Assembly (NCBI RefSeq): GCF_032854445.1
Contig: NC_088302.1
Span: 3,032,023-3,096,022 of the forward strand
Length of the DNA stretch: 64,000 nt
Origin: Liolophura sinensis
Lineage: Eukaryota; Mollusca; Polyplacophora; Chitonida; Chitonidae
Reading direction: 5' to 3'
Shown here: piece after piece, positions 9,559-22,200 of the stretch
How the letters are laid out: each line of letters opens with the position of its first letter
How positions within the stretch are numbered: position 1 is the stretch's first letter
Translations under genes and position numbers: made by a program
Notes under the pieces: model-generated
Databases searched by the model: none
What the model saw: only the letters and a program-made list of their open reading frames with translations
What the model was told of the DNA's origin: nothing

Positions 9559-10063
9559 CTGCAAGGACAAAAACAAATACCCGACACAGATGAACCAAGT
9601 GTGTTGCCATGGCAGCCAGAGGAAAAAACCCACATTTTGGCAGTAACTATGAAATCCACAGTAAATGATTTCACGTCTTTTTGCACTCAGATCTCTCATT
9701 CGGAGCATGTTCAATGTGACAAGCTAAACAGACGACCCATGTTAACAGAATATATGTCAGAAATTTGATAGAAAGAATGACTGAGTGACAGGCTGATTAT
9801 CAGCAGAAAAAAAGGTATCCTGGGAAACAAATCAAGCAAACTGCATTGTCATTTACCAAGACAGAAATCAACACTGACATCATATATTTTTGATACAGGT
9901 AAGATTTGTAAAGGTTCAAAGATGAAAACCACACCTGTCTGACTGATAAGACGAGGACAATGTAGTCAATATCATGTCTAGATGTGTACCTGTGTGGAAA
10001 TGTCAGCGGGGACAGATGAATACATGTGCCATAGTAGCAAATCTTTTCTTCACGATAACCCAC
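9559..10063 (-). other. Intron between exons 10064-10231 and 9418-9558
   Basis: This 505-base intron starts gtgggttatc and ends gtccttgcag in the transcript sense. I see no repeat or mobile element in it. Confidence 0.85.
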
Positions 10064-10231
10064 CTGTATTTCATGGTCCTCATTGGTGATTTCGACGGAG
10101 TCTGAGGTATGTTCCAGCGCAGTGAAGAGGGCGCTGCAGGCTTGTAGCTTAAGCTGAGACCGTGCTTCTCCATGTTCTATAAACAACAACTCATTCATAC
10201 AAGCCCCTACATTGGCGTTCTCCGTGTAGCG
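10064..10231 (-). CDS. PDE8: PDE8 exon, end of REC and linker into PAS
   Basis: The exon gives 56 codons beginning RYTENANVGACMNELL, continuing through GEARSQLKLQACSALFTAL and ending VEITNEDHEIQ. PDE8 proteins have RRYxENPNIxACYNELL, then GEVRSQLKLRAC, then EITSEDxxIQ at this place, so the match is clear. The acceptor is ctatttgacag and the donor is CAG followed by gtgggttat, both phase 0. The first 60 or so bases together with the acceptor lie in a 105-bp unit present three times in tandem (10168-10482). Only the copy adjacent to the rest of the exon gives an open product; the two upstream copies reach TAG after about 22 codons. Confidence 0.94.
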
Positions 10232-10482
10232 CTGTCAAATAGAAATCACATGTTCACAGAGTTAGAGCTATGCTCCATGTTCTACAAACAACAACTCATT
10301 CATACAAGCCCCTACATTGGCGTTCTCCGTGTAGCGCTGTCAAATAGAAATCACATGTTCACAGAGTTAGAGCTATGCTCCATGTTCTACAAACAACAAC
10401 TCATTCATACAAGCCCTTACATTGGCGTTCTCCGTGTAGCTCTGTCAAATAGAAATGTCATGTTCACAGAGTTAGAACTATG
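10168..10482. repeat. 105-bp tandem triplication containing exon 5' half and its acceptor
   Basis: ccatgttcta recurs at 10171, 10276 and 10381, exactly 105 bases apart. Each unit holds about 60 bases of the exon starting RYTENANVGACMNELL, the ctatttgacag acceptor and about 44 bases of intron. Copy 1 (10168-10272) is fused to the rest of the exon. Copies 2 and 3 instead run into an in-frame TAG. Copy 3 has AGC in place of the first CGC. Confidence 0.95.
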
Positions 10483-10639
10483 CAAGCCCCTTAAAAAAAG
10501 AAAAAGAAATAACATATCCAGAGTTGGAGCTATAGAATTCAGAAAGAACTACATCAAATAATAAACTGAAATTTTCGGAACTCATCAATCCATATGCTGT
10601 ATATGTTAAAAGAAAACACAACACCACACTATAAACACA

Positions 10640-11165
10640 TTTATAAGTCAACACTAGACTGAACGTATTTATGAGTCAACACTAGACTGAACGCATTTAC
10701 ACTAGACTGAACACATTTATGAGTCAACACTATCTTAACGTATTTATGAGTCAACACTAGACTGAACGCATTTATGAGTCAACACTAAACTGAACACATT
10801 TATGAGTCAACACTATCTTAACGCATTTATGAGTCAACACTAGACTGAACGCATTTATGAGTCAACACTAGACTGAACGCATTTATGAGTCAACACTATC
10901 TTCACGTATTTATGAGTCAACACTAGACTGAACGCATTTATGAGTCAACACTAGACTGAACACATTTATGAGTCAACACTACACTGAACACATTTATGAG
11001 TCTACACTACACTGAACGTATTTATGAGTCAACACTACACTGAACACATTTATGAGTCTACATTAGACTGAACGTATTTATGAGTCAACACTACACTGAA
11101 CACATTTATGAGTCAACACTAGACTGAACGCATTTATGAGTCAACACTAGACTTAACGTATTCAT
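10640..11165. repeat. 28-bp tandem array, about 18 copies
   Basis: Units read atttatgagtcaacactaga followed by ctgaacgc; spacing of 28 was measured at 10742 and 10770. Single-base variants are shared between non-adjacent units. Confidence 0.93.
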
Positions 11166-11539
11166 CAGTCAGTTTAGTTTATAAAGCATATCTTCTTATT
11201 TTGTGGTCTTATATAACCAAGATATCGGAATTCGAAGTATGCACATGGAGAAAATTGAAAGCGCTGACGAAATCAAGATTTACCAACCAGACAATTCCAC
11301 TGACGTCACCTGAACCCTGTTTTCTTTTTGTTTATTTTTATGCTATATGTGCATGAGATACTGTACGAGAGATAAGACATTGTGTTTCCAGTTTCCCTAA
11401 CATGGCCTTGTCAGAATTCCATATTTAAAGTTAAAATTAAAAAGTCCATCTTAATTACAGAATTTATATGAATGTAAAAAATATATAGGTATGTCCATTT
11501 TCCCACCCCTTGAAACAAAAAATATAAAACGTAAAAAGG

Positions 11540-12690
11540 TACTGGAATGAAACAGATGACTCTACTGATGCTGGCATTTATAATAGGAAATCTTCAAATG
11601 GACGCCTCACTCTACTGATGTCAGCATTTATAATAGGAAATCTTCAAATGGACGCCTCACTCTGCTGATGCTGGAATTTATAATAGGAAATCTTCAAATG
11701 GACGCCTCACTCTACTGATGCCTGAAGTTATAATAGGAAATCTTCAAATGGACGCCTCACTCTACTGATGTCAGCATTTATAAGAGGAAATACCCAAATG
11801 GACGCCTCTGCTGATGTCAGCATTTACAAGAGGAAATCTTCAAACGGACGCCTTACTCTACTGATGTCAGCATTTATAAGAGGGAATACTGCAAAGAACG
11901 CCTCACCCTACTGATGTCAACATTTATAAGAGGAAATACTCATATGGACGCCTCACTCTACTGATGCTGGAATTTATAATAGGAAATCTTCAAATGGACG
12001 CCTCACTCTATTGATGCTGGAGGTTATAATAGCAAATCTTCAAATGGACGCCTCACTCTACTGATGCTGGAATTTATATTAGGAAATCTTCAAATGGACG
12101 CCTCATTCTACTGATGTCAGCATTTATAAGAGGAAATACCCAAATGGACGCCTCTGCTGATGTCAGCATTTACAAGAGGAAATCTTCAAACGGACGCCTT
12201 ACTCTACTGATGTCAGCATTTATAAGAGGGAATACTGCAAAGAACGCCTCACCCTACTGATGTCAACATTTATAAGAGGAAATACTCATATGGACGCCTC
12301 ACTCTACTGATGCTGGAATTTATAATAGGAAATCTTCAAATGGACGCCTCACTCTATTGATGCTGGAGGTTATAATAGCAAATCTTCAAATGGACGCCTC
12401 ACTCTACTGATGCTGGAATTTATATTAGGAAATCTTCAAATGGACGCCTCATTCTACTGATGTCAGCATTTATAAGAGGAAATACTCAAATGGATGCCTC
12501 ACTCTACTGATGCTGGCATTTATAATAGGAAATCTTCAAATGGACGCCTCACTCTACTGATGTCAGCATTTATAGGAGGAAATACTCAAACGGACAACTC
12601 TCTCTACTGATGTCAGCATTTATAAGAGGTAATACAGAAATAGACAACTCACCCTATTGATGCCGGCATTTATAAGAGGTAATACTGAAG
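11540..12690. repeat. 50-bp tandem array, about 23 copies, with a 346-bp higher-order duplication
   Basis: gacgcctcac recurs at 11601 and 11651 (50 bp). A block with distinctive variants (gacgcctctgctgatg, then agggaatactgcaaagaac) occurs at 11801 and again at 12147, 346 bases apart. Confidence 0.93.
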
Positions 12691-14150
12691 GTTCTTCTTT
12701 CTCACTTTGACTGAAATAAACAGAATACAAATCATCAGAGCAACATACCTATGAACGTGCTACACGCATGTATTATGACTCGAATTCTTACAGTTTAACT
12801 CACAAAGTTGTGACAGTATTCTCAGTCTTTCTTCAACACGCCGTTTAGCCAAAGTTTGCATGATAACAGACAGATGTTCAAAACAGACCTGCTGTTATGA
12901 ACATGCTTCAGTGACACAAACCAACAAAAAATTTACTGACACAACCTAACATTTTCCACATGTTCTATCGCACAGTGAAATGAAAATCTGACCTGTTAAA
13001 CCTCCTGTGTCATTCTGCTGCAAGATGTTGGTACAGACCTACTCCTGAATGCATTTGATTGCAGGTCATAATTCCACATAGCAATTGTCACTAACACTAC
13101 AGGACTTCATAAACATAATTCATATGTAAGTTTTTAGTGGGTGAAATTCAAAATCCTGTTCAGTACGTAAGTGCACGTTAACCAAATGAAAAGTGAGACA
13201 GGGTATTAGATGTTATTCCATGCCCCTTCTTGAGAAGATGTCAATAATGGGAGACAATCCTCACAGTAATATATCTAGTCAGGGATGTTGATTAGCTCCC
13301 TTGTTACAGATCTGAAATGTAAATGCAGCTTCACGTTCTGTACTGACAAGAACTAAACGAGAATACGTACATGTAAACAAGGTAAACTTACATATATATT
13401 TGGCCACAAGGAATGTTTTAAAACTACATCTTCAGCAGTTTATTTCTTTTTAAAATTGACATCAACGTTGAGTTGTACATCATCTATATTGAGCAGTCTG
13501 TACTTTCACAAACTCTCTATCAATGTGAATTAAATCTTGTACAGTACCACACCTAAACAGTAGCATAAACATTTCTATATTCTGAGGACCTTCTCTGAAA
13601 TAAAATATTGGCACCTGTATGTGTTTTGCTAATACTATCGTGATTTCATCCAAGTGGCATTATCTCTGTAATTCCTGGAAGTGTTTTGTTCTTTGTCAGA
13701 ATGACACAAGCACAACGGCGAATGAATTGTACAACTGCAAATGTGATTTCTACAGTAGGAAAATTTAACCCTGACAGTTTACAGGGCAGTTACAAACTAA
13801 AATCACAAAATAATCTCACAATACACGGTAATTAAGGCGAAACATTCATGATCCAAAGATGTTCTTAATTAAAGAGCAACCTAATAGGATTAAATTTGTG
13901 TTTTTATAGCACATAAAGCAAACTGAACACCCATAATTAAATGTCAAGTCTCCATCAATAAATGTCATTTTAATATGCTTTCCATCTGACTACTTTTACT
14001 ATAAAAGTCGCAATTCCGAAATAAGCCAAATTACAAGAAGGCTGTTTAAGAGACAAAAGACAACACGTGTATATATGTATATGCACCTATAAAGTATTCA
14101 ACACCAAGTTTAAAAGCATATACCTTCTTATTTGTGTGAAAACAAAAATG
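12691..14150. other. Intron stretch without recognised features
   Basis: This is AT-rich intronic sequence with no arrays. On the minus strand, 12804-12888 is flanked by an acceptor-like cataacagcag and a donor-like gtgagttaa and is open (including QTLAKRRVEERLRIL). It does not match PDE8 and does not fit the required phase. Confidence 0.6.
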
Positions 14151-14151
14151 C

Positions 14152-14992
14152 CATCATCAAGTTTATCCACTTGGACACAGCCCATTTATCAAGTTTATCC
14201 ACTTGGTCACAGCCTATTTATCAAGTTTATCCACTCGGTCACAGCCTATTTATCAAGTTTATCCACTCGGGCACAGCCCATTTATCAAGTTTATCCACTC
14301 GGTCACAGCCTATTTATCAAGTTTATCCACTCGGGCACAGCCCATTTATCAAGTTTATCCACTCGGTCACAGCCCATTTATCAAGTTTATCCACTCGGTC
14401 ACAGCATATTTATCAAGTTTATCCACTCGGGCACAGCCCATTTATCAAGTTTTATCCACTCGGTCACAGCCTATTTATCAAGTTTATCCACTTGGGCATA
14501 GCCCATTTATCAAGTTTATCCACTCGGGCACAGCCCATTTATCAAGTTTATCCACTTGGTCACAGCCCATTTATCAAGTTTATCCACTCGGGCACAGCCT
14601 ATTTATCAAGTTTATCCACTCGGGCACAGCCTATTTATCAAGTTTATCCACTCGGGCACAGCCCATTTATCAAGTTTATCCACTCGGGCACAGCCTCTTT
14701 ATCAAGTTTATCCACTCGGGCACAGCCTATTTATCAAGTTTATCCACTCGGTCACAGCCTATTCATCAAGTTTATCCACTCGAGCACAGCCTATTTATCA
14801 AGTTTATCCACTCGGGTAGGAGCGTATTTATCAAGTTTATCCACTCCAGCACAGCCCGTTTATCAAGTTTATCCACTCGGGCACAGCCTATTTATCAAGT
14901 TTATCCACTCGGGCACAGCCTATTTATCAAGTTTATCCACTTGGGTACAAGCCTATTTATCAAGTTTATCCACTCTGCTACAGCCTATTTCT
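14152..14992. repeat. 32-bp tandem array, about 26 copies
   Basis: Units read tcaagtttatccactcgggc followed by acagcctattta; spacing of 32 was measured at 14157 and 14189. The unit has no stop in any plus frame, so all three plus frames are open for 260-300 codons and encode the same cyclic peptide. This is not a gene. Confidence 0.97.
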
Positions 14993-15011
14993 ACAAACCA
15001 CAAACATAACT

Positions 15012-15420
15012 GTTTCTGCTGACGTGACATGGACACTGTTTTGCCTGTCAGCTGTAACCCTTGGGTACAACTGATGTGACATGGACACTGTTTTTGCCTG
15101 TCAGCCATAACCCTTGGGTACGAGCGATTTGACATGAACACTGTTTTTGCCTGTCAGCCATAACCCTTGGGTACAAGCGATTTGACAAGGACACTGTTTT
15201 TGCCTGTCAGCCGTAACCCTTGGGTATGAGCGATTTGACATGAACACTGTTTTTGCCTGTCAGCTATAACCGTCAGGTACGACCAATGTGACATGGACAC
15301 TGTTTTTGCCTGTCAGCCGTAACCCTTGGGTACATCTGATGTGACATGGGCACTGTTTTTGCCTGTCAGCTGTAACCCTTAGGTACAACTGATGTGACAT
15401 GGACGTTGTTTTGCCTGTCA
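15012..15420. repeat. 51-52-bp tandem array, about 8 copies
   Basis: gtgacat recurs at 15024 and 15076. Units contain cactgtttttgcctgtcag followed by ctgtaacccttgggtac. A 33-bp triple repeat (gagcatagatatggcaaag) follows at about 15460-15560. Confidence 0.9.
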
Positions 15421-15560
15421 GTGGCAGTTCAGGTCAGTTTCTATAGTACATTTATATGCAACTGGACATAGATATGGCAAAGTACGTGTAAAAATGAGCA
15501 TAGATATGGCAAAGTACATGTACAAATGAGCATAGATATGGCAAAGTACATGTATGCAAA

Positions 15561-18500
15561 TGGGCTGACAGACTGATCTCACAAGAGATACAGGCTGATT
15601 AGCTGATGAAGTGATGACGTTGACTGACCGCGCTATATTCGCTCAAGGCCAGTATCAACATACTGTACATCAGCTCTGCAAGCAGCTCAATGCAGCCAGC
15701 ATAATTAACTGTGCTACATCGAACTGACATGGAGATAGCAATGGGGCAAGTGCCAAAAGCTCCACTTATTATGCAGCCAGTTTTCCCCAGCGTCTTTATC
15801 ATGCGATTTTCCAATCAGCTCAACCTTTTGGAAAAACTGACAACAATTAAGAACTTGTAGTTCACTGCACAGTTTTATTCAAGGTTAAATCTTATGATTT
15901 AACAGTAAATTATGGATGTATCACACAGATATGAAGTATCTATTAAAAATGTCCGACAACACTTTCTGCTACTTTCTTCATGTGAATGTGAACGGGCGGT
16001 AACACTTAAGGGCATTAAATTCCCACTCCTACATGAGTAACTGTGTTAAATTACAACAGAACCATTTCAGTTTTGTTAGCCATACTTTGATAAGCCCTAT
16101 ATATCCCCTAGCCATGGTTCCTAAACTGATTTCTTAGAATTTATGTCCTGGAAATGATATAACAATGAAGTGCTTAAGAGGGTCACAATATATAAAAGAA
16201 TTTTTTTAAATTGCATTTTTTCTACTGCCAAGAAGACATTTCTGTTCTATTTAGGATGAAGTCATGTCAGCAATAACACCACAATTTTACGCAGGCCACA
16301 CAATTAATTTCAGCATTATTTGTTCTCCCATGACCAATGGTGATATCCTGTTAGCGTGGTAAAAAAGTGACAATCTAAACTTTATTTTTAAGGTAAGATA
16401 TGGATCACAAAGCTCACAAGACAGTAAAATCTTCCCGGTATTAATTTCTCATGAAAATAAAAACAATGGAATTGATTACCATGTAAGTATTAATAGAATG
16501 GGCCTTTCTCCTGAAAGAAGCCTCTACCTGGAATTTCCACTCCATCAGAAGATCTGCTTTTTTTCTTCTTCTTCTTGTAAATATTTTGAACACAAGTGTC
16601 TGCCTTGAGTTTCCAGAAAAATTATTTACAACTGAAGGAGCAGCCTTTGAGAAGTAACAGAGGGCCTCTTATGTCACTTCATAAATGGAGCAGATATTGG
16701 TTGTCAGGGAGACAGGATATTGAGCGAGTATGAAGGACAAAGACATTGCCATACACACACAAGTGAACATCGTCGCTCATTTTGACGCCATCACAACAAA
16801 TGAGTTTCGAGCTAACATTTTCAAAGGCCTTCTAGGCTGCCCGGAAGTAAGATCTGCTATTTTTAGCTGTGAAATGCTTCAATATTATGACAACGACGAC
16901 ATGAAACAACATGGTTGCTATCGGCAAAAAGATGGGGACAGGAGAGGACTACTGATACTCACTTCATCATGACATGTTTGATTACTTGAAAACCCAATGA
17001 ATGTGCCACTAAAAACATGCACCACACTGAAAATATTCACACGTGAATTCAAACACTCTCCTCATTCATCATTTTATATCAGGCTTTATACTGTTTTCAA
17101 AACTTTATATCAATGTGGAATAATTTATGTCTATATACAAAAATGGGTCATTCCAAATCAACATTACTGTCAGTGGAGTCAAATCTCAAGTAAAATGGTG
17201 TTTGGCTCTCTGAAACACTAGCAAACTTGCTTCGTTTTATTGAGATATAAAAAACTTATATCTCTTTCTCTTGATATGTAAAAAAAATGCAGACGTGAAA
17301 AAAGGTGTGAAGAAAAAACAAGGCTACTTCATATTAACATTTAGGAAGTTGGCTAAAGTGAAAAGTTTATGGACAAATGTGAACGTAAAAAAAAAGGACC
17401 ATCAAAGACACGTGAATAAAGAAAATCAGAAAACTGTAGCAGTTCAGAATTTACAGAATCATGTAACAAATTACTTTTCAAAAACAAATTTTCTCAAAAT
17501 CATAATTTACTTACAGGCTGCATCCCTCCCAAAAGTAGAACACCTCCAGATTTGAAATTATATCCACACAGTCAACAAACATTAATTTGTGATCTGGCAG
17601 CCATACATTCTGATTATTTCTAAATCCGATATTAACTTTTGACTTGACAGAGACAGTCATCCTGATATTTACCTACATGTGCATGAAAAGAATGCAAATT
17701 CTGTCGTATTATTCCAAGACTGTTAGATAAAAAAAGTCTAGAATTAAAAAATACTAAACATGCTGGCAACAACTATGTTAAACTGCATAGTCACCAAGCT
17801 GACATAGTTTGCCAAAAACTACCCCATCAGCATACTTATACTAGCTTTATCAAATCAGTTTCCTGTGCAGATTACATTACTGGCAGTAACCCTTGCTCCT
17901 GAAGATAAGGAATGGCGATGCACTGAATAAACTCGGCTGTGATCAGAACGAGCAGAAACAAATCTGGACCAATCCATTTAATATTAAAAGGTAATCTCCC
18001 TCCAATTTGCCACTGACCTGTGTATTTCTTGGCAGACGTTTTCAGTCTAAGTAAAAGCAGACTGTTGTCCAGAACTACAGTTGTCCAACGGGATCTGCTT
18101 TGTCAGCTTACTTAATAAGAACAAATGTTCCTCTTATGGGAGTCTAGCGGCAGTTTTACAGCTAATAAGGTGGACAAGGCCATTATTTTAGGTGAAAGGT
18201 GTAGCTTGAGAACTAAAATTTGTTAACTTTGCCCACCTTATTGACAGAATTGCCGCTTACACCCATTGTACGAACATTATTTCTTACTAACTAACCTAAT
18301 AAAGCATAGCCCTCCTCAAAATGTTTAATTTGCGTAATAAGCACTTAAATAAAAAAAACCTTGAAGTCATATGTAAACTTTCCAACGCATACTATATGGA
18401 AGCATTAAGACATCCAATGCATCAAGGTTATTCTAAACAGCGCATGGCCAACGTCACACACAAGGTTTCCACGACCACGTGATTTTAGATCTTACATAAC

Positions 18501-19225
18501 AAGGTCAAGACAAGGTCAAAATATTGCTTCACGACGTAAATACTTGGTTATTGTTATTGTAGTTATTGTAAAACAAATTTCAGCTAAAATAATGTAAAGG
18601 AAGCTGAAGGACTGAAATTTTGCGTTAAATTTAAAATTGCTTTGTCACACCTACACAATTTTATCCTTTCTGTAACATCATGACATCACTATGGCTTTCG
18701 CTGAGGATGGACTGAAAAATGTATCTCTTGTCACAAGAAATTGTTGTGAGGCACCTTGCCATGTGGATTCTACAACCATTGATTTTTCGTCAACATAAAC
18801 AACACCCCGTTTATAAATGATGACATTCCTTTTACGTCACCAGACAAGCATTTTGCACACGCAAGAGAGAGTCGATCACAAGATTTATAGCCTGCGATCG
18901 CTTTCATTATGTGTTAAACCAAAACAGTCCAGGGCTATAGAATTTGGATTAGGTAAGCCATTTTTCTAGGGCCTTCGTGGCCAGGGAGTCACTTCAGTAT
19001 ATAGCTCACTATAATTTGGTTTATACATGCCTAATGTATGGAGTTTATACGCATCTTAATAATGCAGATACAAACTTTGATAACAACTGTGGACACCATG
19101 TCTTCAAATGGTAAAAGCATTCCGACATATGATTTACTACTTTATAAAAATTGCCAGCCATTAGCTGATAAGGTCATCCCTCTTACTGCATGCCCACCAG
19201 TGCACTGATGAGGTGATTTTTACTA
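15561..19225. other. Intron stretch without a confirmed gene
   Basis: This 3.7-kb stretch of the 14.3-kb PDE8 intron has no arrays. It contains a stop-to-stop minus-strand frame without ATG at 17872-18102 (76 codons, ending AEFIQCIAIPYLQEQGLL). It also has short minus-strand segments with usable splice signals at 16963-17008 and 16540-16580. The missing REC exon is expected somewhere between 10231 and 24526, but none of these candidates is convincing. Confidence 0.6.
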
Positions 19226-22200
19226 ACTAACTGGCCACGGTAACATTTGTGTCATGGTGCTGATGAAATCTGCCCAACTGGTAAGGTACTAACTGGCCAT
19301 GGTAACATTTGTGTCCTTGTACAGATGAAATTTCCCCAACTAGTGCAGCACTAACTGGCCACGGTAACATTTGTGTCATTGTGCTGATGAAATTTGCCCA
19401 ACTGGTAAGGTACTAACTGGCCACGGTAACATTTGTGTCATGGTGCTGATGAAATTTGCCCAACTGGTACAGTACTAACTGGCCACGGTAACATTTGTGT
19501 CATTGTGCTGGTGAAATTTGCCCAACTGGTACAGTACTAACTGGCCACGGTAACATTTGTATCATTGTACTGGTAAAATTTGCCCAACTGGTACAGTACT
19601 AACTGGCCACGATAACATTTCTGTCATTGTACAGATGAAATTTGCCCAACTGGTACAGTACTAACTGGCCACGGTAACATTTGTGTCATGGTGCTGATGA
19701 AATTTGCCCAACTGGTACAGTACTAACTGGCCACGGTAACATTTGTGTCATTGTACTGATGAAATCTGCCCAACTGGTACAGTACTAACTGGCCACGGTA
19801 ACATTTGTGTCATTGTGCTGATGAAATTTGCCCAACTGGTACAGTACTAACTGGCCACAGTAACATTTGTGTCATTGTGCTGATGAAATTTGCCCAACTG
19901 GTACAGTACTAACTGGCCACAGTAACATTTGTGTCATTGTGCTGATGAAATTTGCCCAACTGGTACAGTACTAACTGGACACGGTAACATTTGTGTCATT
20001 GTGCTGATGAAATCTGCCCAACTGGTACAGTACTAACTGGCCACAGTAACATTTGTGTCATGGTGCTGATGAAATTTGCCCAACTGGTACAGTACTAACT
20101 GGACACGGTAACATTTGTGTCATTGTGCTGATGAAATCTGCCCAACTGGTAAGGTACTAACTGGCCACGGTAACATTTGTGTCATTGTACTGGTGAAATT
20201 TGCCCAACTGGTACAGTACTAACTGGACACGGTAACATTTATGTCATTGTACTGATGAAATCTGCCCAACTGGTGAAGTACTAACTAGCCACCGTAACAT
20301 TTGTGTCATTGTGCTGGTGAAATCTGCCCAACTGGTGCAGTACTAACTGACCACGGTAACATTTGTGTCATTGTGCTGATGAAATTTGCCCAACTGGTAC
20401 AGTACTAACTGGACACCATAACATTTGTGTCATGGTGCTGACGAAATTTGCCCAACTGGTACAGTACTAACTGGCAACAGTAACATTTGTGTCATTGTGC
20501 TGATGAAATCTGCCCAACTGGTGCAGTACTAACTGGCCACAGTAACATTTGTGTCATTGTGCTGATGAAATTTGCCCAACTGATGCAGTACTAACTGGCC
20601 ACGGTAACATTTGTGTCATTGTACTGATGAAATTTGCCCAACTGGTACAGTACTAACTGGCCACGGTAACTTTTGTGTCATTGTGCTGGTGAAATCTGCC
20701 CAACTGGTGCAGTACTAACTGACCACAATAACATTTGTGTCATTGTGCTGGCGAAATCTGCCCAACTGGTACAGTACTAACTGGCCACAGTAACATTTGT
20801 GTCATTGTGCCGATGAAATCTGCCCATCTGGTAAGGTACTAACTGGCCACAGTAACATTTGTGTCATTGTGCTGATGAAATCTGCCCAACTGGTACAGTA
20901 CTAACTGGCCCCGGTAACATTTGTGTCATTGCGCTGATGAAATCTGCCCAAATGGCCCCGGTAACATTTGTGTCATTGTGCTGATGAAATTTGCCCAACT
21001 GGTACAGTACTAACTGGCCACAGTAACATTTGTGTCATTGTGCTGATGAAATTTGCACAACTGGTACAGTACTAACTGGCCACGATAACATTTGTGTCAT
21101 TGTGCTGATGAAATTTGCCCAAATGGTACAGTACTAACTGGCCACGGTAACATTTGTGTCATTGTGCTGATGAAATCTGCCCAACTGGTACAGTACTAAC
21201 TGGCCACGGTAACATTTGTGTCATTGTGCTGATGAAATCTGCCCAACTGGTACAGTACTAACTGATAACAGTCACATCTGGCTCATTGCGCTGATGAAAT
21301 CTGCCCAAATTGCCACGTTAACTTTTGTGTCATTGTGCTGATGAAATTTGCCCAACTGGTACAGTACTAACTGGCTACAATAACATTTGTGTCATTGTGC
21401 TGATGAAATCTGTCCAACTGGTACAGTACTAACTGGCCACGGTAACATTTGTGTCATTGTGCTGATGAAATCTGCCCAAATGGCCCCGGTAACATTTGCG
21501 TCATTGTGCTGATGAAATTTGCCCAACTGGTACAGTACTAACTGGCTACGGTAAAATTTGTGTCATTGTGCTGATGAAATTTGCACAACTGGTACAGTAC
21601 TAACTGGCCACGGTAACATTTGTGTCATTGTGCTGATGAAATGTGATCAAGTGGTACAGTACTAACTGGCCACGGTAACATTTGCATCATTGTGCTGATG
21701 AAATCTGCCCAAATGGCCATGGTAACATTTGTGTCATTGTGCTGATGAAATCTGCCCAACTGGTGCAGTACTAACTGGCCACGGTAACTTTTGTGTCATT
21801 GTGCTGATGAAATTTGCCAAACTGGCAGAGTACTAACTGGCCACGGTAACATTTGTGTCATTGTGCTGGTGAAATTTGCCCAACTGGTACAGTACTAACT
21901 GGCCACGATAACATTTGTGTCACTAAGCTGATGAAATCTGCCCAACTGGTGCAGTACTAACTGGCCACGGTAACTTTTGTGTCATTGTGCTGATGAAATT
22001 TGCCAAACTGGCAGAGTACTAACTGGCCACGGTAACATTTATGTCATTGTGCTGGTGAAATCTGCCCAACTGGTGCAGTACTAACTGGCCACGGTAACAT
22101 TTGTGTCATTGTGCTGGTGAAATTTGCCCAAATGGTACAGTACTAACTGGCCACGGTAACATTTGTGTCATTGTGCTGGTGCAATCTGCCCAACTGGTAC

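Noticed and set aside
12804-12888. Possible minus-strand exon with acceptor cataacagcag and donor gtgagttaa
   Set aside because: Joining it to exon 24526-24585 would create TAG, and its sequence does not resemble PDE8.
14067-15022. Several 144-296-codon plus-strand frames
   Set aside because: They are translations of the 32-bp array in its three registers.
16540-16580. Lysine-rich minus-strand segment (KKKKKSRSSDGVEIP) before a gtagag donor
   Set aside because: The better acceptor joined to TA makes a stop codon, and the alternative acceptor lacks a pyrimidine tract; the exit phase is also wrong for the next exon.
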